From positions 62,001 through 126,000 of the forward strand of contig JAHHHL010000011.1 in NCBI GenBank assembly GCA_019359375.1: 64,000 nucleotides of DNA, given 5' to 3'. The position numbers and the translations under genes were made by a program. This stretch comes from Lyngbya sp. HA4199-MV5. Lineage in GTDB: Bacteria > Cyanobacteriota > Cyanobacteriia > Leptolyngbyales > Leptolyngbyaceae. Shown piece after piece: positions 55,188-64,000 of this stretch (the stretch's first letter is position 1; each line of letters opens with the position of its first letter). The notes beneath the pieces were generated by a model. It did no database searches, had not been told where the DNA came from, and saw only the letters and a program-made list of their open reading frames with translations.

Positions 55188-57083
55188 TTATAGTGGCGGT
55201 TGAGATTGCCGCTTTTGCCAGAACCGTTTCTTCACCGACCAACTTAGCTCACACAGCGTGCCACCTGTTGATCGCTCTTCGCGCACAAACCGCCCTTGCA
55301 ACTGCTGCGCCAAACGCTTTGCCTGTTGCGTTCCCATCCCTTCCGGTAAGGATGGCTTCGATCCACTGCCGTTGTCCATCACTTGAAGTAGATTGCGTCC
55401 CTGAAAGCAACCACACCGTACCTCTAAGCGCGTGGCGCACATTGCATGTTTGCCGACGTTGCACAGCGCCTCTTCTAAAAACCGACACAGTGCCCGCTTC
55501 TGCTCCACGCTCAGATGGCGTTCGTCTAACGGTTTAAATGTGACCAACTGCACGGTAAGCGCCTGGAAGCAGGGCAAATCTCGCTCCATCACGCTGCTGC
55601 ACACCTCATGCAGTACCTTATCCAGCGGCTCCTGTAAGTTCAACTCATGCTCGTCGCTCAAATAAAACTGCTGATTTTGCACCAGGGCATCCTGGCTCAC
55701 AGACGCGTAAACCGATCGCAATTCGCGATTTAACTGCTGTAACTCAACGAGGATTTGCGATGATGACAGCTCTTGCGATTGCATCTGCCGCATCACACCC
55801 GACAGCGTTTGCAGCGGACCATTGTGAATGGTGCTGAATGTGTAGTCAATCACCCGTTGACGGTCTTGCAGTCGCGATCGCAAATCTTGATCGTAGCGGT
55901 AGAAGGCAGTCAGCCCTGCTCCATTTAGCAACAGCACCAGCAGTGCTGGAACGACTGGAATCCACCAGCCCAGCAGCAACAAACCGTAGCTGCTGCCGAT
56001 TAGGGCAATGCAGGCGATCGTCAACCCCAGCAACAGCCACAACGGAGCACGAACAACGCGCCCTAACCAAATGCCAAAAACACCCCAGAGTACGATCCAG
56101 AGATATTCCCAGCCCTCTGCCCAAGCATTCAGCAACGGACGCTGATCCAGTACCGCACTGATGATTTGACTGACCGCGTGTGCCTGCGCTTCCACACCGT
56201 AAATCTGCGCTGTGTCACTGGCGATCGCGCTGACATTAACCACATCTTTGACGCTGGGTGCGGTAATGCCAATCAACACAATCCGATCGCGAATCCAGGT
56301 TGGATCAACGTTGCCGCTCTGCACATCCTGAAGTGACGCGATCCGAAACGGCTTGTGCCCACTGCGAAAATTCAGCATTACCTGATTACCGCCTGCATCG
56401 GCTCTGATGTAACCACCAAAATTTGGCTGAAAGCGGGTGAGTTCCACTGAACCAAATCGCATCGCGTCTGGATCGTGAATCCCGTTTTCAAGGGAAACGT
56501 GCTGTGTGGTTAAGTAAATTTCTGCCAACCGCAGCGACAGTGAAAAGTGCCAGTGATCCTGAGCATCAGACGTGCCTAACAAACTACGACGCAGCGCTCC
56601 GTCCGCATCTGGCAGGGCATCAGCAAACCCGATCTGTTCTGGTGGTACCGTTGGCGGTGGCTTGATCGTCATGGGTAGTACTTTTTCGACTGCCATGACG
56701 CGCGGGTTTTGAAAGGCTGCTACCAACGCCGCATGACCGGGCTGGACAGGCAGATCGCGCACAATATCGAGTCCAATGACCGCTGGTTGATCTGCCTGTA
56801 GTTTTTTGAGTAAGTCGGCGAGAATGCCATCAGGAATGGGATACGTGCCAGCGCGTTGAATATCGGCTTCATTGATGCCAATGATGAGAATGCGCTCATC
56901 CACAGGTTCAGCCGATCGCAACCGCAAGCCTTGATCGAGCGCTTTCCACTCCAGCCATTGCAGCATCCCAGTCAAGCGAGCGGCTGTCACGAGTCCAACC
57001 ATGATGGTTCCCGGCACGACGTTTCGCCAGACGGCAATGCTATTTCTGATTGTTTTCCAAGCGCTCACTGGTGCTCCTAACAA
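55188..57083 (-). CDS. CHASE2-domain sensor histidine kinase
   Basis: A 631-residue membrane kinase. The N-terminal membrane segment and CHASE2 domain ([52 protein letters not shown]) closely resemble those of the kinase at 41721. Two or three membrane helices follow (about 310-375), then a phosphoacceptor helix with [18 protein letters not shown] and an ATPase domain with [11 protein letters not shown] and VMDNGSG. There is no PAS domain. It is downstream of a NarL-type regulator and a kinase-like protein on the same strand. Confidence 0.92.
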   Translation of the reverse strand: MLGAPVSAWKTIRNSIAVWRNVVPGTIMVGLVTAARLTGMLQWLEWKALDQGLRLRSAEPVDERILIIGINEADIQRAGTYPIPDGILADLLKKLQADQPAVIGLDIVRDLPVQPGHAALVAAFQNPRVMAVEKVLPMTIKPPPTVPPEQIGFADALPDADGALRRSLLGTSDAQDHWHFSLSLRLAEIYLTTQHVSLENGIHDPDAMRFGSVELTRFQPNFGGYIRADAGGNQVMLNFRSGHKPFRIASLQDVQSGNVDPTWIRDRIVLIGITAPSVKDVVNVSAIASDTAQIYGVEAQAHAVSQIISAVLDQRPLLNAWAEGWEYLWIVLWGVFGIWLGRVVRAPLWLLLGLTIACIALIGSSYGLLLLGWWIPVVPALLVLLLNGAGLTAFYRYDQDLRSRLQDRQRVIDYTFSTIHNGPLQTLSGVMRQMQSQELSSSQILVELQQLNRELRSVYASVSQDALVQNQQFYLSDEHELNLQEPLDKVLHEVCSSVMERDLPCFQALTVQLVTFKPLDERHLSVEQKRALCRFLEEALCNVGKHAMCATRLEVRCGCFQGRNLLQVMDNGSGSKPSLPEGMGTQQAKRLAQQLQGRFVREERSTGGTLCELSWSVKKRFWQKRQSQPPL

Positions 57084-57122
57084 AACGCATCATCAAAAAC
57101 TCATGTTTGGATGCCAAGCCTT

Positions 57123-57791
57123 TTAATCAATTAAGCCGCTCTGCCGCGCTCGTAGCTCTGTTTGAATCCGAATGTTCTTGCCCTCTTCGGGATAGACTGC
57201 CAACGCGTCTTGAATTTTGGTCCAGTAGTGCCGCACGGTACGCTCTGCTACATTCATCCGCTCGGCGATCGCTTTATCCTGTAACCCTTCGTGAAACGCT
57301 AACTTCAACACGTCTAACCACTCGTGTTTTAATTCCAGCCGCGTGCGCATCTCCTTGGGCGTATAGTTAACACCTTTCAGTGCCCAATCTACAAACTTCA
57401 GCATTTCTGGTAGGGATAGACTCTTATCGGCGATCGTGAAACCACCATCATGGTCACTGATCAAAGCTTTCAGGCGCACCAATGATTGCACATGGGCACT
57501 TTGCACGACAATGTTGAGCGCTGGATACTCGCGCATCAGGGTCTTGAGCAGTTGGATGCCTGTCTCTGTTTCGGCAGGCTCTCCTGGCACATTGGGCATG
57601 GAGAGATCCATCACTAAGAGGTCAGGCTGACCTGCCTTAATCCGATCGTAAGCCGCTTGAGCGGTTTGAGCGGTGTGAATCTCAACCTCTGGATACTGCC
57701 GCTTCAGCCCATCCACCGTGCCATTCAAAACAGAGACATGGTCATCAATAACCAGGAATTTTTCGGTTGCTTTCGATGCTGCCTGACTCAT
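57123..57791 (-). CDS. NarL-family response regulator
   Basis: A 222-residue regulator. Receiver: ID16-D17, phosphoacceptor D62 (LLVMDLSMPNVPG) and Lys in FTIADKSLSL. C-terminal HTH: LKLAFHEGLQDKAIAERMNV, then AERTVRHYWTKIQDAL. It sits between the kinase-like protein (upstream) and the CHASE2 kinase (downstream) with gaps below 40 bases, so the three form one unit. Confidence 0.92.
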   Translation of the reverse strand: MSQAASKATEKFLVIDDHVSVLNGTVDGLKRQYPEVEIHTAQTAQAAYDRIKAGQPDLLVMDLSMPNVPGEPAETETGIQLLKTLMREYPALNIVVQSAHVQSLVRLKALISDHDGGFTIADKSLSLPEMLKFVDWALKGVNYTPKEMRTRLELKHEWLDVLKLAFHEGLQDKAIAERMNVAERTVRHYWTKIQDALAVYPEEGKNIRIQTELRARQSGLID

Positions 57792-57825
57792 TGTGCTTCC
57801 TCTTAACGTCGTGATTGGGGGGATC

Positions 57826-58512
57826 TTAAGGTGAACGCCAGCGGTAAACCCAGGTGACTGTAGCGTCGCATTTTTGACAGTAACAGCTTCCAGGCGCTAA
57901 CACCTGAAACGCTTGCTGAAGCTTGCTTAACTCTGAGATGGCGGCACGAGATGGTAAGTCAGAACGGTTCGATGTCGTCAGTTGAATCAGCAGCTCATTT
58001 GAGTGTGCCTGCTGGCTTAAGCGGATGCGAAGCCTTGCCCTGGGTTGTAGATGAGAAGCGGTAATCTGTAACCATGTCACTAAGGTCGCTAACACCATCC
58101 GACGCTGCGCGAACGGTTCTGCTATCCAGTCAGTCGGCAGATCCATCTCCAGTTGCAACATTGGGTGGGTTGCCTGCCATTCTTTTAAAGCGAGTTGCAT
58201 CGCTAACGGCAAACTGTCATCCAGATAGGGGGGAACTAGCCGATGGGTGACGGCTTCTAGTGAATGCTGAATGGTTTCCAGTTGCGTTAACCAGCGCTGC
58301 ACCTCCTTGGGGTGGGCTTGCTTGTCCATGAGCGCTAACTCTAAGCTTCGTCGCATGGCAAACAGCTTCTGCAACAAATCCTCCCGAATGCGTTCTGCTT
58401 CACCGCTCATTTGTGTCGTCTGCCGCTGATACCACCAGCACAGCGATCGACGCACTCCTAGATAGGATGCTAAAAGCCAGAGCAGAGCAAAGAGGAAGAG
58501 TACTAGAGCCAC
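57826..58512 (-). CDS. Degenerate histidine-kinase-like membrane protein
   Basis: A 228-residue protein with one N-terminal membrane helix (MALVLFLFALLWLLASYL) and a helical segment like the dimerisation domain of the neighbouring kinases (RIREDLLQKLFAMRRSLEL). A C-terminal half retains the outline of an ATPase fold but has no N-box Asn or glycine-rich G boxes. The phosphoacceptor His is missing: the position reads LLQKLF. A cysteine cluster CYCQKC lies near the end. It could be a co-sensor or dimerisation partner of the CHASE2 kinase. I do not recognise a named family. Confidence 0.65.
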   Translation of the reverse strand: MALVLFLFALLWLLASYLGVRRSLCWWYQRQTTQMSGEAERIREDLLQKLFAMRRSLELALMDKQAHPKEVQRWLTQLETIQHSLEAVTHRLVPPYLDDSLPLAMQLALKEWQATHPMLQLEMDLPTDWIAEPFAQRRMVLATLVTWLQITASHLQPRARLRIRLSQQAHSNELLIQLTTSNRSDLPSRAAISELSKLQQAFQVLAPGSCYCQKCDATVTWVYRWRSP

Positions 58513-59181
58513 GTACTTTTTAAGCGAGTGATTGAGCTGCTGTGTGGATGGACTATGACGCTTGGCAGCACTGACTCGATTTGCTTAAGGCGTTAACGAC
58601 TGTGTGATGACGTGCGATCGAGGAACTAACCGAAGCATAGTTTCTGCTTGAGTCAAGTTAATCCTACAAAGCAACCAGGGTTTTTGCACTTTTCGGCAAT
58701 GCCACTGATCGCTCTTGAGGTTTAAGGATGCAGCAAACCCTATATTCTCTGGCTACACCGTTGCTTGAAGCGTTTGGCTTTTTTGCACTTCTGCGTGACG
58801 AGCAGTTATCCCATCATCGCTTAAATGCTTGAAAGGCTTTTCTGTAAGACTATTTAAGGCGATAGAAAATCTTCAAAAAGACGATTGGACTAAATTTGGA
58901 CTAAAATTTCAGGCAGCTCTTAGCACTCGATCGCATCGAATCGCTCACACCAGGAGAGGGCGATCGAACGACATCTCAACCCCAGTCAAAATCGCTGTCT
59001 CTTATTCTTGCATGAGACTCGTTTTGAGTCTTTGCATAAGACTTAAAATCTCGTTTGAGACAAAGAGGCTGCACCGCGGTTGACAATGAACTCATGCAGT
59101 ACAGCCTCTTTGAAAAAAGTATGGTAATCGCTTTAGAAACCGAAGCATTCTCTCAGAGAAGATCGCAACGTTTCGCAAAAA
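58513..59181. other. Intergenic region with GAGTCTT-type motifs
   Basis: Nearly 670 bases without a convincing gene. The right third (58840-59065) contains AAGACT, GAGACTC, GAGTCTT, AAGACTT and GAGAC motifs, and the hairpin AGACTC-GTTTT-GAGTCT (59015-59031). The motif type recurs in a second array at 59878-60312. An 84-codon frame (58829-59083) running through the motifs has no recognisable conservation. Confidence 0.5.
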
Positions 59182-59610
59182 CTAGCCGCGCTGGAACAGA
59201 GACGCGACACGATCTTTAACCTGGGTTAGCATCCCTTGAACATTAGCGGCACCCCTAGAAGATGGTGCTACAGCTAATTGAATCGGTTCATCCTTAAACT
59301 CCTTCAAGCGATAGCCATATTCCAACTGGGCTTGATGCTTCCGCAAAATTGGAAAGAGGCGAAAGGCACCTTGCAATAAATTGTCTTGACTCTCAAAAAT
59401 CGCTCGATTGATTTGATCTGATCGCTTCACCGCGATCGACCCTACGGGGTACCAGGCTTTTTTACCTTGAATGCGAATGTAGATCTCAAAATCTGGAATC
59501 CCCTCAGCCTTCAGCTTGTCATACCGCTTAACAGCCTCAACACGGGCTGCCGCACGCTTCGACACATTTAACTTGGGCTGAGTCTTACCAAAGCCAGGAT
59601 TAGCTGTCAT
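59182..59610 (-). CDS. HHL1-like protein
   Basis: A 142-residue protein resembling the cyanobacterial homologues of HHL1, a thylakoid protein that in Arabidopsis helps repair photosystem II under high light. Characteristic parts are RVEAVKRYDKLKAEGIPDFE, IYIRIQGKKAWYPVGSIAVK and QLEYGYRLKEFKDEPIQLA. There is no transit or signal sequence and no clear membrane helix, so it is probably peripheral. It stands alone between motif arrays and a MITE-like element; the cpe genes lie a little further on. Confidence 0.85.
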   Translation of the reverse strand: MTANPGFGKTQPKLNVSKRAAARVEAVKRYDKLKAEGIPDFEIYIRIQGKKAWYPVGSIAVKRSDQINRAIFESQDNLLQGAFRLFPILRKHQAQLEYGYRLKEFKDEPIQLAVAPSSRGAANVQGMLTQVKDRVASLFQRG

Positions 59611-59697
59611 AGTAAATATCCGTAGTTTCTTAATAAAAGTTTACTCGATTTTCAGAAATTAGCGCGTGTGCTAACCCAAGCACTGAGATTTCTTCTA

Positions 59698-59822
59698 GGG
59701 CGCGTCATCAATTAGCGCTAAAAGCTTGCGGTATCAGCATCACCGCGCCCGTCCAAACACATCAGGCTAGGGGCGGGAACCCTTGCTGTCAGTGATATGT
59801 AGTCGTCATTGATGACAGCCCC
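59698..59822 (+). repeat. 125-bp MITE-like element, copy 5
   Basis: Well preserved, with ends GGGCGCGTCATCAATTA and CATTGATGACAGCCCC and flanking TA at 59696-59697 and 59823-59824. It lies about 90 bases upstream of the HHL1-like gene start and could affect its promoter. Confidence 0.85.
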
Positions 59823-59877
59823 TAGAACACTTGTATGGTTCCAGCCGTTACACCTTCAATACAGAGAGCGGTGGTCG

Positions 59878-60312
59878 AGAAGACTGACACAAAACTCAAT
59901 TTCGATTTCTAAGTCTTACTGTCTCAAGAGCGTCTCAAAACGAGTCTTTTTTGGAGTCTTGAAGTCTCAATTCAAGCATTGAATTCAAGCATTTTGTAGC
60001 CAGCGCCTTAAATCATTGGTAGGGCTTACGCCAACCTCGGAGGTTTTGGTCAAGCATCAAGCACCGTAACCAATGTGGTCACTTAAACCTCGGAAATTTT
60101 GGTCAGAATACGTAAGTCCTGATTGGTTTACCTGATTGATTTAAACGTCTCACTATCTCAGATGAGTTTCAATAAGAGTCTCAGTTTGAGTCTTCTGGTC
60201 TTGCTTTAATTGTGTTAAGTCTTAATTAAAGCTCTTAAGACTTGGCATGAGACTCAAAGTAAGTCTTGCTTGAGATCAAGAGACGTTGCGTGTATAAACT
60301 TTTACTGTCTCA
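59878..60312. promoter_or_regulatory. Array of GAGTCTT/AAGTCTT-type heptamers
   Basis: At least a dozen copies of (G/A)AGTCT(T/C) or its complement are packed into two clusters (59878-59968 and 60144-60312). Examples are AAGTCTT 59911, GAGTCTT 59942, 59954 and 60188, AAGTCTT 60217, AAGACTT 60237, GAGACTC 60249 and AAGTCTT 60261. GTCTCA occurs repeatedly too. A related but smaller cluster is at 58840-59065. No regulator with this site is known to me. Confidence 0.55.
60021..60120. repeat. 100-bp element with AGGRCTTACG ends
   Basis: AGGGCTTACG (60021-60030) and CGTAAGTCCT (60111-60120) are near-perfect terminal inverted repeats. Inside is CCAACCTCGGAGGTTTTGG and a decayed second palindrome AAACCTCGGAAATTTTGG. 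The element resembles that at 36207-36276, so this is a second small repeat family. Confidence 0.65.
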
Positions 60313-60688
60313 CTCTGGATAGGTTAAAGATTGGACGTGAGTAAAGAGTATCGATGAGGCGCACACCGTGCGGCTGAGAGTCATGGCTATAGCTGATAAA
60401 GGCTTTTGGAGATACTGATTCAAGACTGACAACCTGTGTAGAATCAAGTAAAGATCGCAGATTAGATAAAATCCGATCTTGAGTCTTCTGGAGGGGCGAA
60501 CGATCGTTTGCCCATGCAAGAAAGTAGCGAAATGATTTAATCCTCATTCTTACAGCGTTTTCCAATTTGCTGAGGTACACCTTACTCTCTTGACTCCCGG
60601 CATGAATCTGTACTTCACTTGATTGAAAATTGCTGTAAGTGAAGCTGTAGAACAGATTGTTGAGGATCACAGATTGATTAAGGTGCAA
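60302..60688 (-). pseudogene. Remnant carrying the start of a TIR-like domain
   Basis: A 128-residue frame whose C-terminal part reads PKAFISYSHDSQPHGVRLID. The segment KAFISYSHDS is the typical beginning of TIR/SEFIR-type domains, but the frame ends about 25 residues later (LYSRPIFNLSRVRQ) instead of the usual 120 or more. The N-terminal 90 residues are not recognised. I therefore read it as a truncated gene; an expressed short protein cannot be excluded. Confidence 0.5.
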
Positions 60689-60893
60689 TTATCTGCGTAA
60701 GGGCATGGCAATGCCATGTCCCTACCAAACCTCAGCTTTACAGGTTATTTAATTCACGATCCTGAGGATATACTCCATTGGAAAGATTGCTTTTGATAGA
60801 CAAGATATTGCTCCAAGTTCTACAGATTTAATTTGCAAACCTGCAAGCGATTGTCTTGAGTAGGGGCAAAGCATTCGGTAAACAATTTTCTAC

Positions 60894-61508
60894 TTATTGC
60901 TCTTGTCGCTGAAACTTCGTTGTCATCTCCAGGCGAGAGAGCGCGCTGTTGGCAGACTCTCGTACGTAGGAGTCGGTTGATTCGTCCTGGCTCAAAGCTG
61001 TCAGCACAGCCACACCCCGCTCATCACCGATCGAAACCAGAGCATTGACGATCGAAATTGCCAGCGCCGGGTTATCGGTAGTTTGCAGCGCTTCAATCAA
61101 AGCATCAACAACGGGAGTGCCAATCTCACCCATTGCCATCACGGCTGCAATATGTACCACCGGATTTGGATCATGGAGCGCCGTTGTCAAACCCTGCACC
61201 CCCTCAGCCGGAAACGGATCATCTGGATAATTAATCGCGACTTGTGCCAGGGCTTTGGCAGCGCTACCCCGCACGGTGACATTATCACTCTTGAGCAATG
61301 CCTCGACTAAGGGCGGCACGGAATCGAACCCGATCGCACCCAGAGCTTTCACTGCCGCTCGTCGGTAGTTGGTATCGTCCTCATCCAAAATACTCATCAG
61401 GCGAGGAATTGTGGTTTCGTCTGGGTTTTCTGCCAGTTCCCATATTGCCTGGTTTTGCAGGTTGGGGTTGGGGTGTTTTAGTTGTTGAAAGAGTTCTTCG
61501 GTTGACAT
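60894..61508 (-). CDS. cpeZ: Phycoerythrin bilin lyase subunit CpeZ
   Basis: A 204-residue HEAT-repeat protein (units such as NQAIWELAENPDETTIPRLM, YRRAAVKALGAIG and VRGSAAKALAQVA) of the CpcE/CpcF/PecE lyase clan. Size, start (MSTEELFQQLKHPNPNLQNQ) and position beside cpeY identify CpeZ. CpeZ assists attachment of phycoerythrobilin to phycoerythrin, working with CpeY and with the beta-subunit lyase. The ATG at 61508 is chosen because the longer frame to 61577 translates an STRR (PTHSPSHPFPLTHSPIP). Confidence 0.92.
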   Translation of the reverse strand: MSTEELFQQLKHPNPNLQNQAIWELAENPDETTIPRLMSILDEDDTNYRRAAVKALGAIGFDSVPPLVEALLKSDNVTVRGSAAKALAQVAINYPDDPFPAEGVQGLTTALHDPNPVVHIAAVMAMGEIGTPVVDALIEALQTTDNPALAISIVNALVSIGDERGVAVLTALSQDESTDSYVRESANSALSRLEMTTKFQRQEQ

Positions 61509-61570
61509 CGGTGAAGGGGGAATGGGGGAATGGGTCAGGGGGAATGGATGAGAGGGGGAATGGGTCGGGG
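61505..61570. repeat. STRR upstream of cpeZ
   Basis: GGGGGAATGGG-type units (plus strand) lie directly before the cpeZ start and give a spurious Pro/Ser/His N-terminal extension in that frame. Confidence 0.7.
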
Positions 61571-61629
61571 TATTCAATACACTCCTTCACTTATCTACCC
61601 ATCTATTCGTCATCACACATTCAGGCTCA

Positions 61630-62913
61630 TCATGAATGGGCGATCGCTAGTTTTGACTGGGCTTTGGCTCGGATTAACCAATCATCATCGTCAGTGACGT
61701 TGGCATAACTAGTGGTATCGCCAAAAGCTTCCAGCGCCATTAAGGCAGCATACTTCAGATCCCAGATTTTGCTATCCAGGCAAGCGTGCAGATCGGGGAT
61801 GGCGCGTGGATCACCCAGTTCTGCCAGGGCGATCGCGGCAGCAGCGCGCGACTTCTGAAACTGGGGTTGCTTGTTGTGCAATGCCTCGATCAGCAGATCG
61901 TAGGCTGGAGCATGTTTGAGCCAACCAAAGAGCTTCATCACATGAAAGTGTGCCCCATAGTCATTATTGGCTTCTTCGGCGTAAGTGGCAAATAGAGCGG
62001 CTGGTGCTGCTTCGGCATGGTGCTCTAAAAGCGTTTTGGTTGCCAAATAGCAGCGCCCAAAGTCGGTTTCATACAATTCTCGAATCAGAAACGCTAAGGT
62101 CGGCGGCTGGTCGTAGGCATGGACTAAATCCAGATCGTTGGGATGGTCGTGCAAGGACTGCTCCAAGTAAGGTTGAATAGATTCAAAGGTAATGGCTCCA
62201 GCAGGCATGCCGACGGCTGCCAGCATCCGAACCCCACGCAGGCGAAAGACCAACGAGACAGGGCACCTCGCAATCTGGGGAATGGCATCATAATATTGGG
62301 CATCGATCAGATCTTGAATCGATAGGCGGCGTGCTAACACGTTTGAGTGTTGCAGCATCCCCACAACCCGATCCATCTGAGCATAGTCCCCAGTAAAGCG
62401 GCAAACGGTGGTAATGGCAGCACTGGCTGTCGGCAAGTCAGCGTCGTCAGTAAAGCGTCGGATGCGCTCCAAGGCAGGCTGATAGTTTAACTTTGCCAGC
62501 GTGTGGATGATCACCCGGTAGGTTTGCCCCGGCTTGTCGAGTAGCTGAGCCATAGCTTCCAAAATGACAGGATCTTGAGTGCCAATTTCTCCGATCGCCC
62601 AAACCGCATCTTCGACAGTGTAGCGATCGTCATCGCTCAGGCAGGCATGAATCACCGGCAAGGCTTGCACCGCTTGCAGTCGCCCCAGGGTTTCCACCGA
62701 CTTGCGCCGCACAATGCGGTTTTCCATCACCGGATCAGTTTGGTGAATCGCTCGGATCAGAGCCGCGATCGCCCGTTCGGTTGGAAAATTCACCAAATGG
62801 GACGCAGCAACGTAGCGCGAATCACCCTCGCTGAGCTGGTCTTGAGGCGTGTCTAACAGGGCGATCGCCTGATCTTCAGTAAGGTTGAACAGATTTAAAA
62901 AGCGCTTATCCAT
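61630..62913 (-). CDS. cpeY: Phycoerythrin bilin lyase CpeY
   Basis: A 427-residue HEAT-repeat protein of the CpcE/F clan, the standard length of CpeY. It starts MDKRFLNLFNLTEDQAIALL and contains EDAVWAIGEIGT, TASAAITTVCRFTGDYAQMD, LRGVRMLAAVGM and AAIALAELGDPRAIPDLHAC. CpeY attaches phycoerythrobilin to Cys82 of the phycoerythrin alpha subunit, here present in cpeA. It is downstream of cpeA with a gap of about 200 bases and upstream of cpeZ, matching the known cpeBA-cpeYZ organisation. Confidence 0.94.
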   Translation of the reverse strand: MDKRFLNLFNLTEDQAIALLDTPQDQLSEGDSRYVAASHLVNFPTERAIAALIRAIHQTDPVMENRIVRRKSVETLGRLQAVQALPVIHACLSDDDRYTVEDAVWAIGEIGTQDPVILEAMAQLLDKPGQTYRVIIHTLAKLNYQPALERIRRFTDDADLPTASAAITTVCRFTGDYAQMDRVVGMLQHSNVLARRLSIQDLIDAQYYDAIPQIARCPVSLVFRLRGVRMLAAVGMPAGAITFESIQPYLEQSLHDHPNDLDLVHAYDQPPTLAFLIRELYETDFGRCYLATKTLLEHHAEAAPAALFATYAEEANNDYGAHFHVMKLFGWLKHAPAYDLLIEALHNKQPQFQKSRAAAAIALAELGDPRAIPDLHACLDSKIWDLKYAALMALEAFGDTTSYANVTDDDDWLIRAKAQSKLAIAHS

Positions 62914-63111
62914 AGGTCAGACTTCAGCAGGCAATAAAACTGCTTTTCATGCTTTCTTTAGAGGCAAAACAAACGTTAGAAACAAAACAAAACAAACCTG
63001 AAAGCTCTTTGCCAGTACTTCACCGTCGATCGGCAAAGCAAACAGCGAAGAACCTCCAGGCTTGTAGGGGCAAAACTTACCCTGTCATGCCATTACACAA
63101 TGGGTAACGGA

Positions 63112-63609
<498 letters not shown>

Positions 63610-63674
63610 TTAAATCTCCCAAAGTTTAGAGTGTTGATTGTTGTTCAATTTTGTTCTGAGCCAGCGGCTGAGGA

Positions 63675-64000
<326 letters not shown>

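Noticed and set aside
58829-59083. 84-codon open frame over the GAGTCTT motifs
   Set aside because: The residue content looks random and the frame runs through the short motif cluster; no supported start.

Overview
The window is from a phycoerythrin-containing cyanobacterium. Direct signs are psbA (photosystem II D1), minCDE, the phycoerythrin genes cpeB and cpeA with the bilin-lyase genes cpeY and cpeZ, many GCGATCGC (HIP1) octamers, and purine/pyrimidine-rich short tandem repeats (STRRs) between and inside genes. No genus can be fixed from the sequence alone. I saw no rRNA, tRNA, CRISPR array or intact transposase gene.

Layout. 0-9 kb: the 3' end of an unknown gene, psbA with promoter and terminator, an AT-rich gene with a zinc-protease motif, a repeat-built lipoprotein, an MlaE/TGD1-type lipid permease, aroE and minE-minD-minC. 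9-23 kb: a predicted pseudokinase, a lipoxygenase, a two-gene polysaccharide-export unit (OPX plus chain-length protein), a Crp-family regulator, an RlpA-like protein and recG. 23-41 kb: an accessory region of redox and hydrolase genes (cupin, two DUF2808 proteins, GMC oxidoreductase, cytochrome P460, RclA-like flavoprotein, SDR, DUF302, four alpha/beta hydrolases, dienelactone hydrolase, MOSC protein). It also holds an AT-rich pentapeptide-repeat protein, a DUF433/DUF5615 toxin-antitoxin pair and an isochorismatase-family gene broken by one TGA.

41-58.5 kb: a CHASE2 histidine kinase with a NarL-type regulator, a nuclease-like protein, a DUF928 protein, a CHAT-protease/TPR protein, and a large two-partner-secretion exoprotein divergent from its outer-membrane transporter. 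These are followed by an Uma2 protein and a second CHASE2 kinase, NarL regulator and kinase-like protein. The arrangement suggests a regulated surface or secretion system with a caspase-like protease. This is the best candidate here for an undescribed system, but the functional link is inferred from gene order. 58.5-64 kb: an HHL1-like photosystem protein bracketed by arrays of GAGTCTT-like heptamers, a TIR-domain remnant, then cpeZ, cpeY, cpeA and the end of cpeB on the minus strand.

Two repeat families stand out. One is a 125-bp TA-flanked MITE-like element with five copies of identical length. The other is STRRs, several of which are read in frame as low-complexity segments of RecG, the CHAT protein, the DUF928 protein and the exoprotein.
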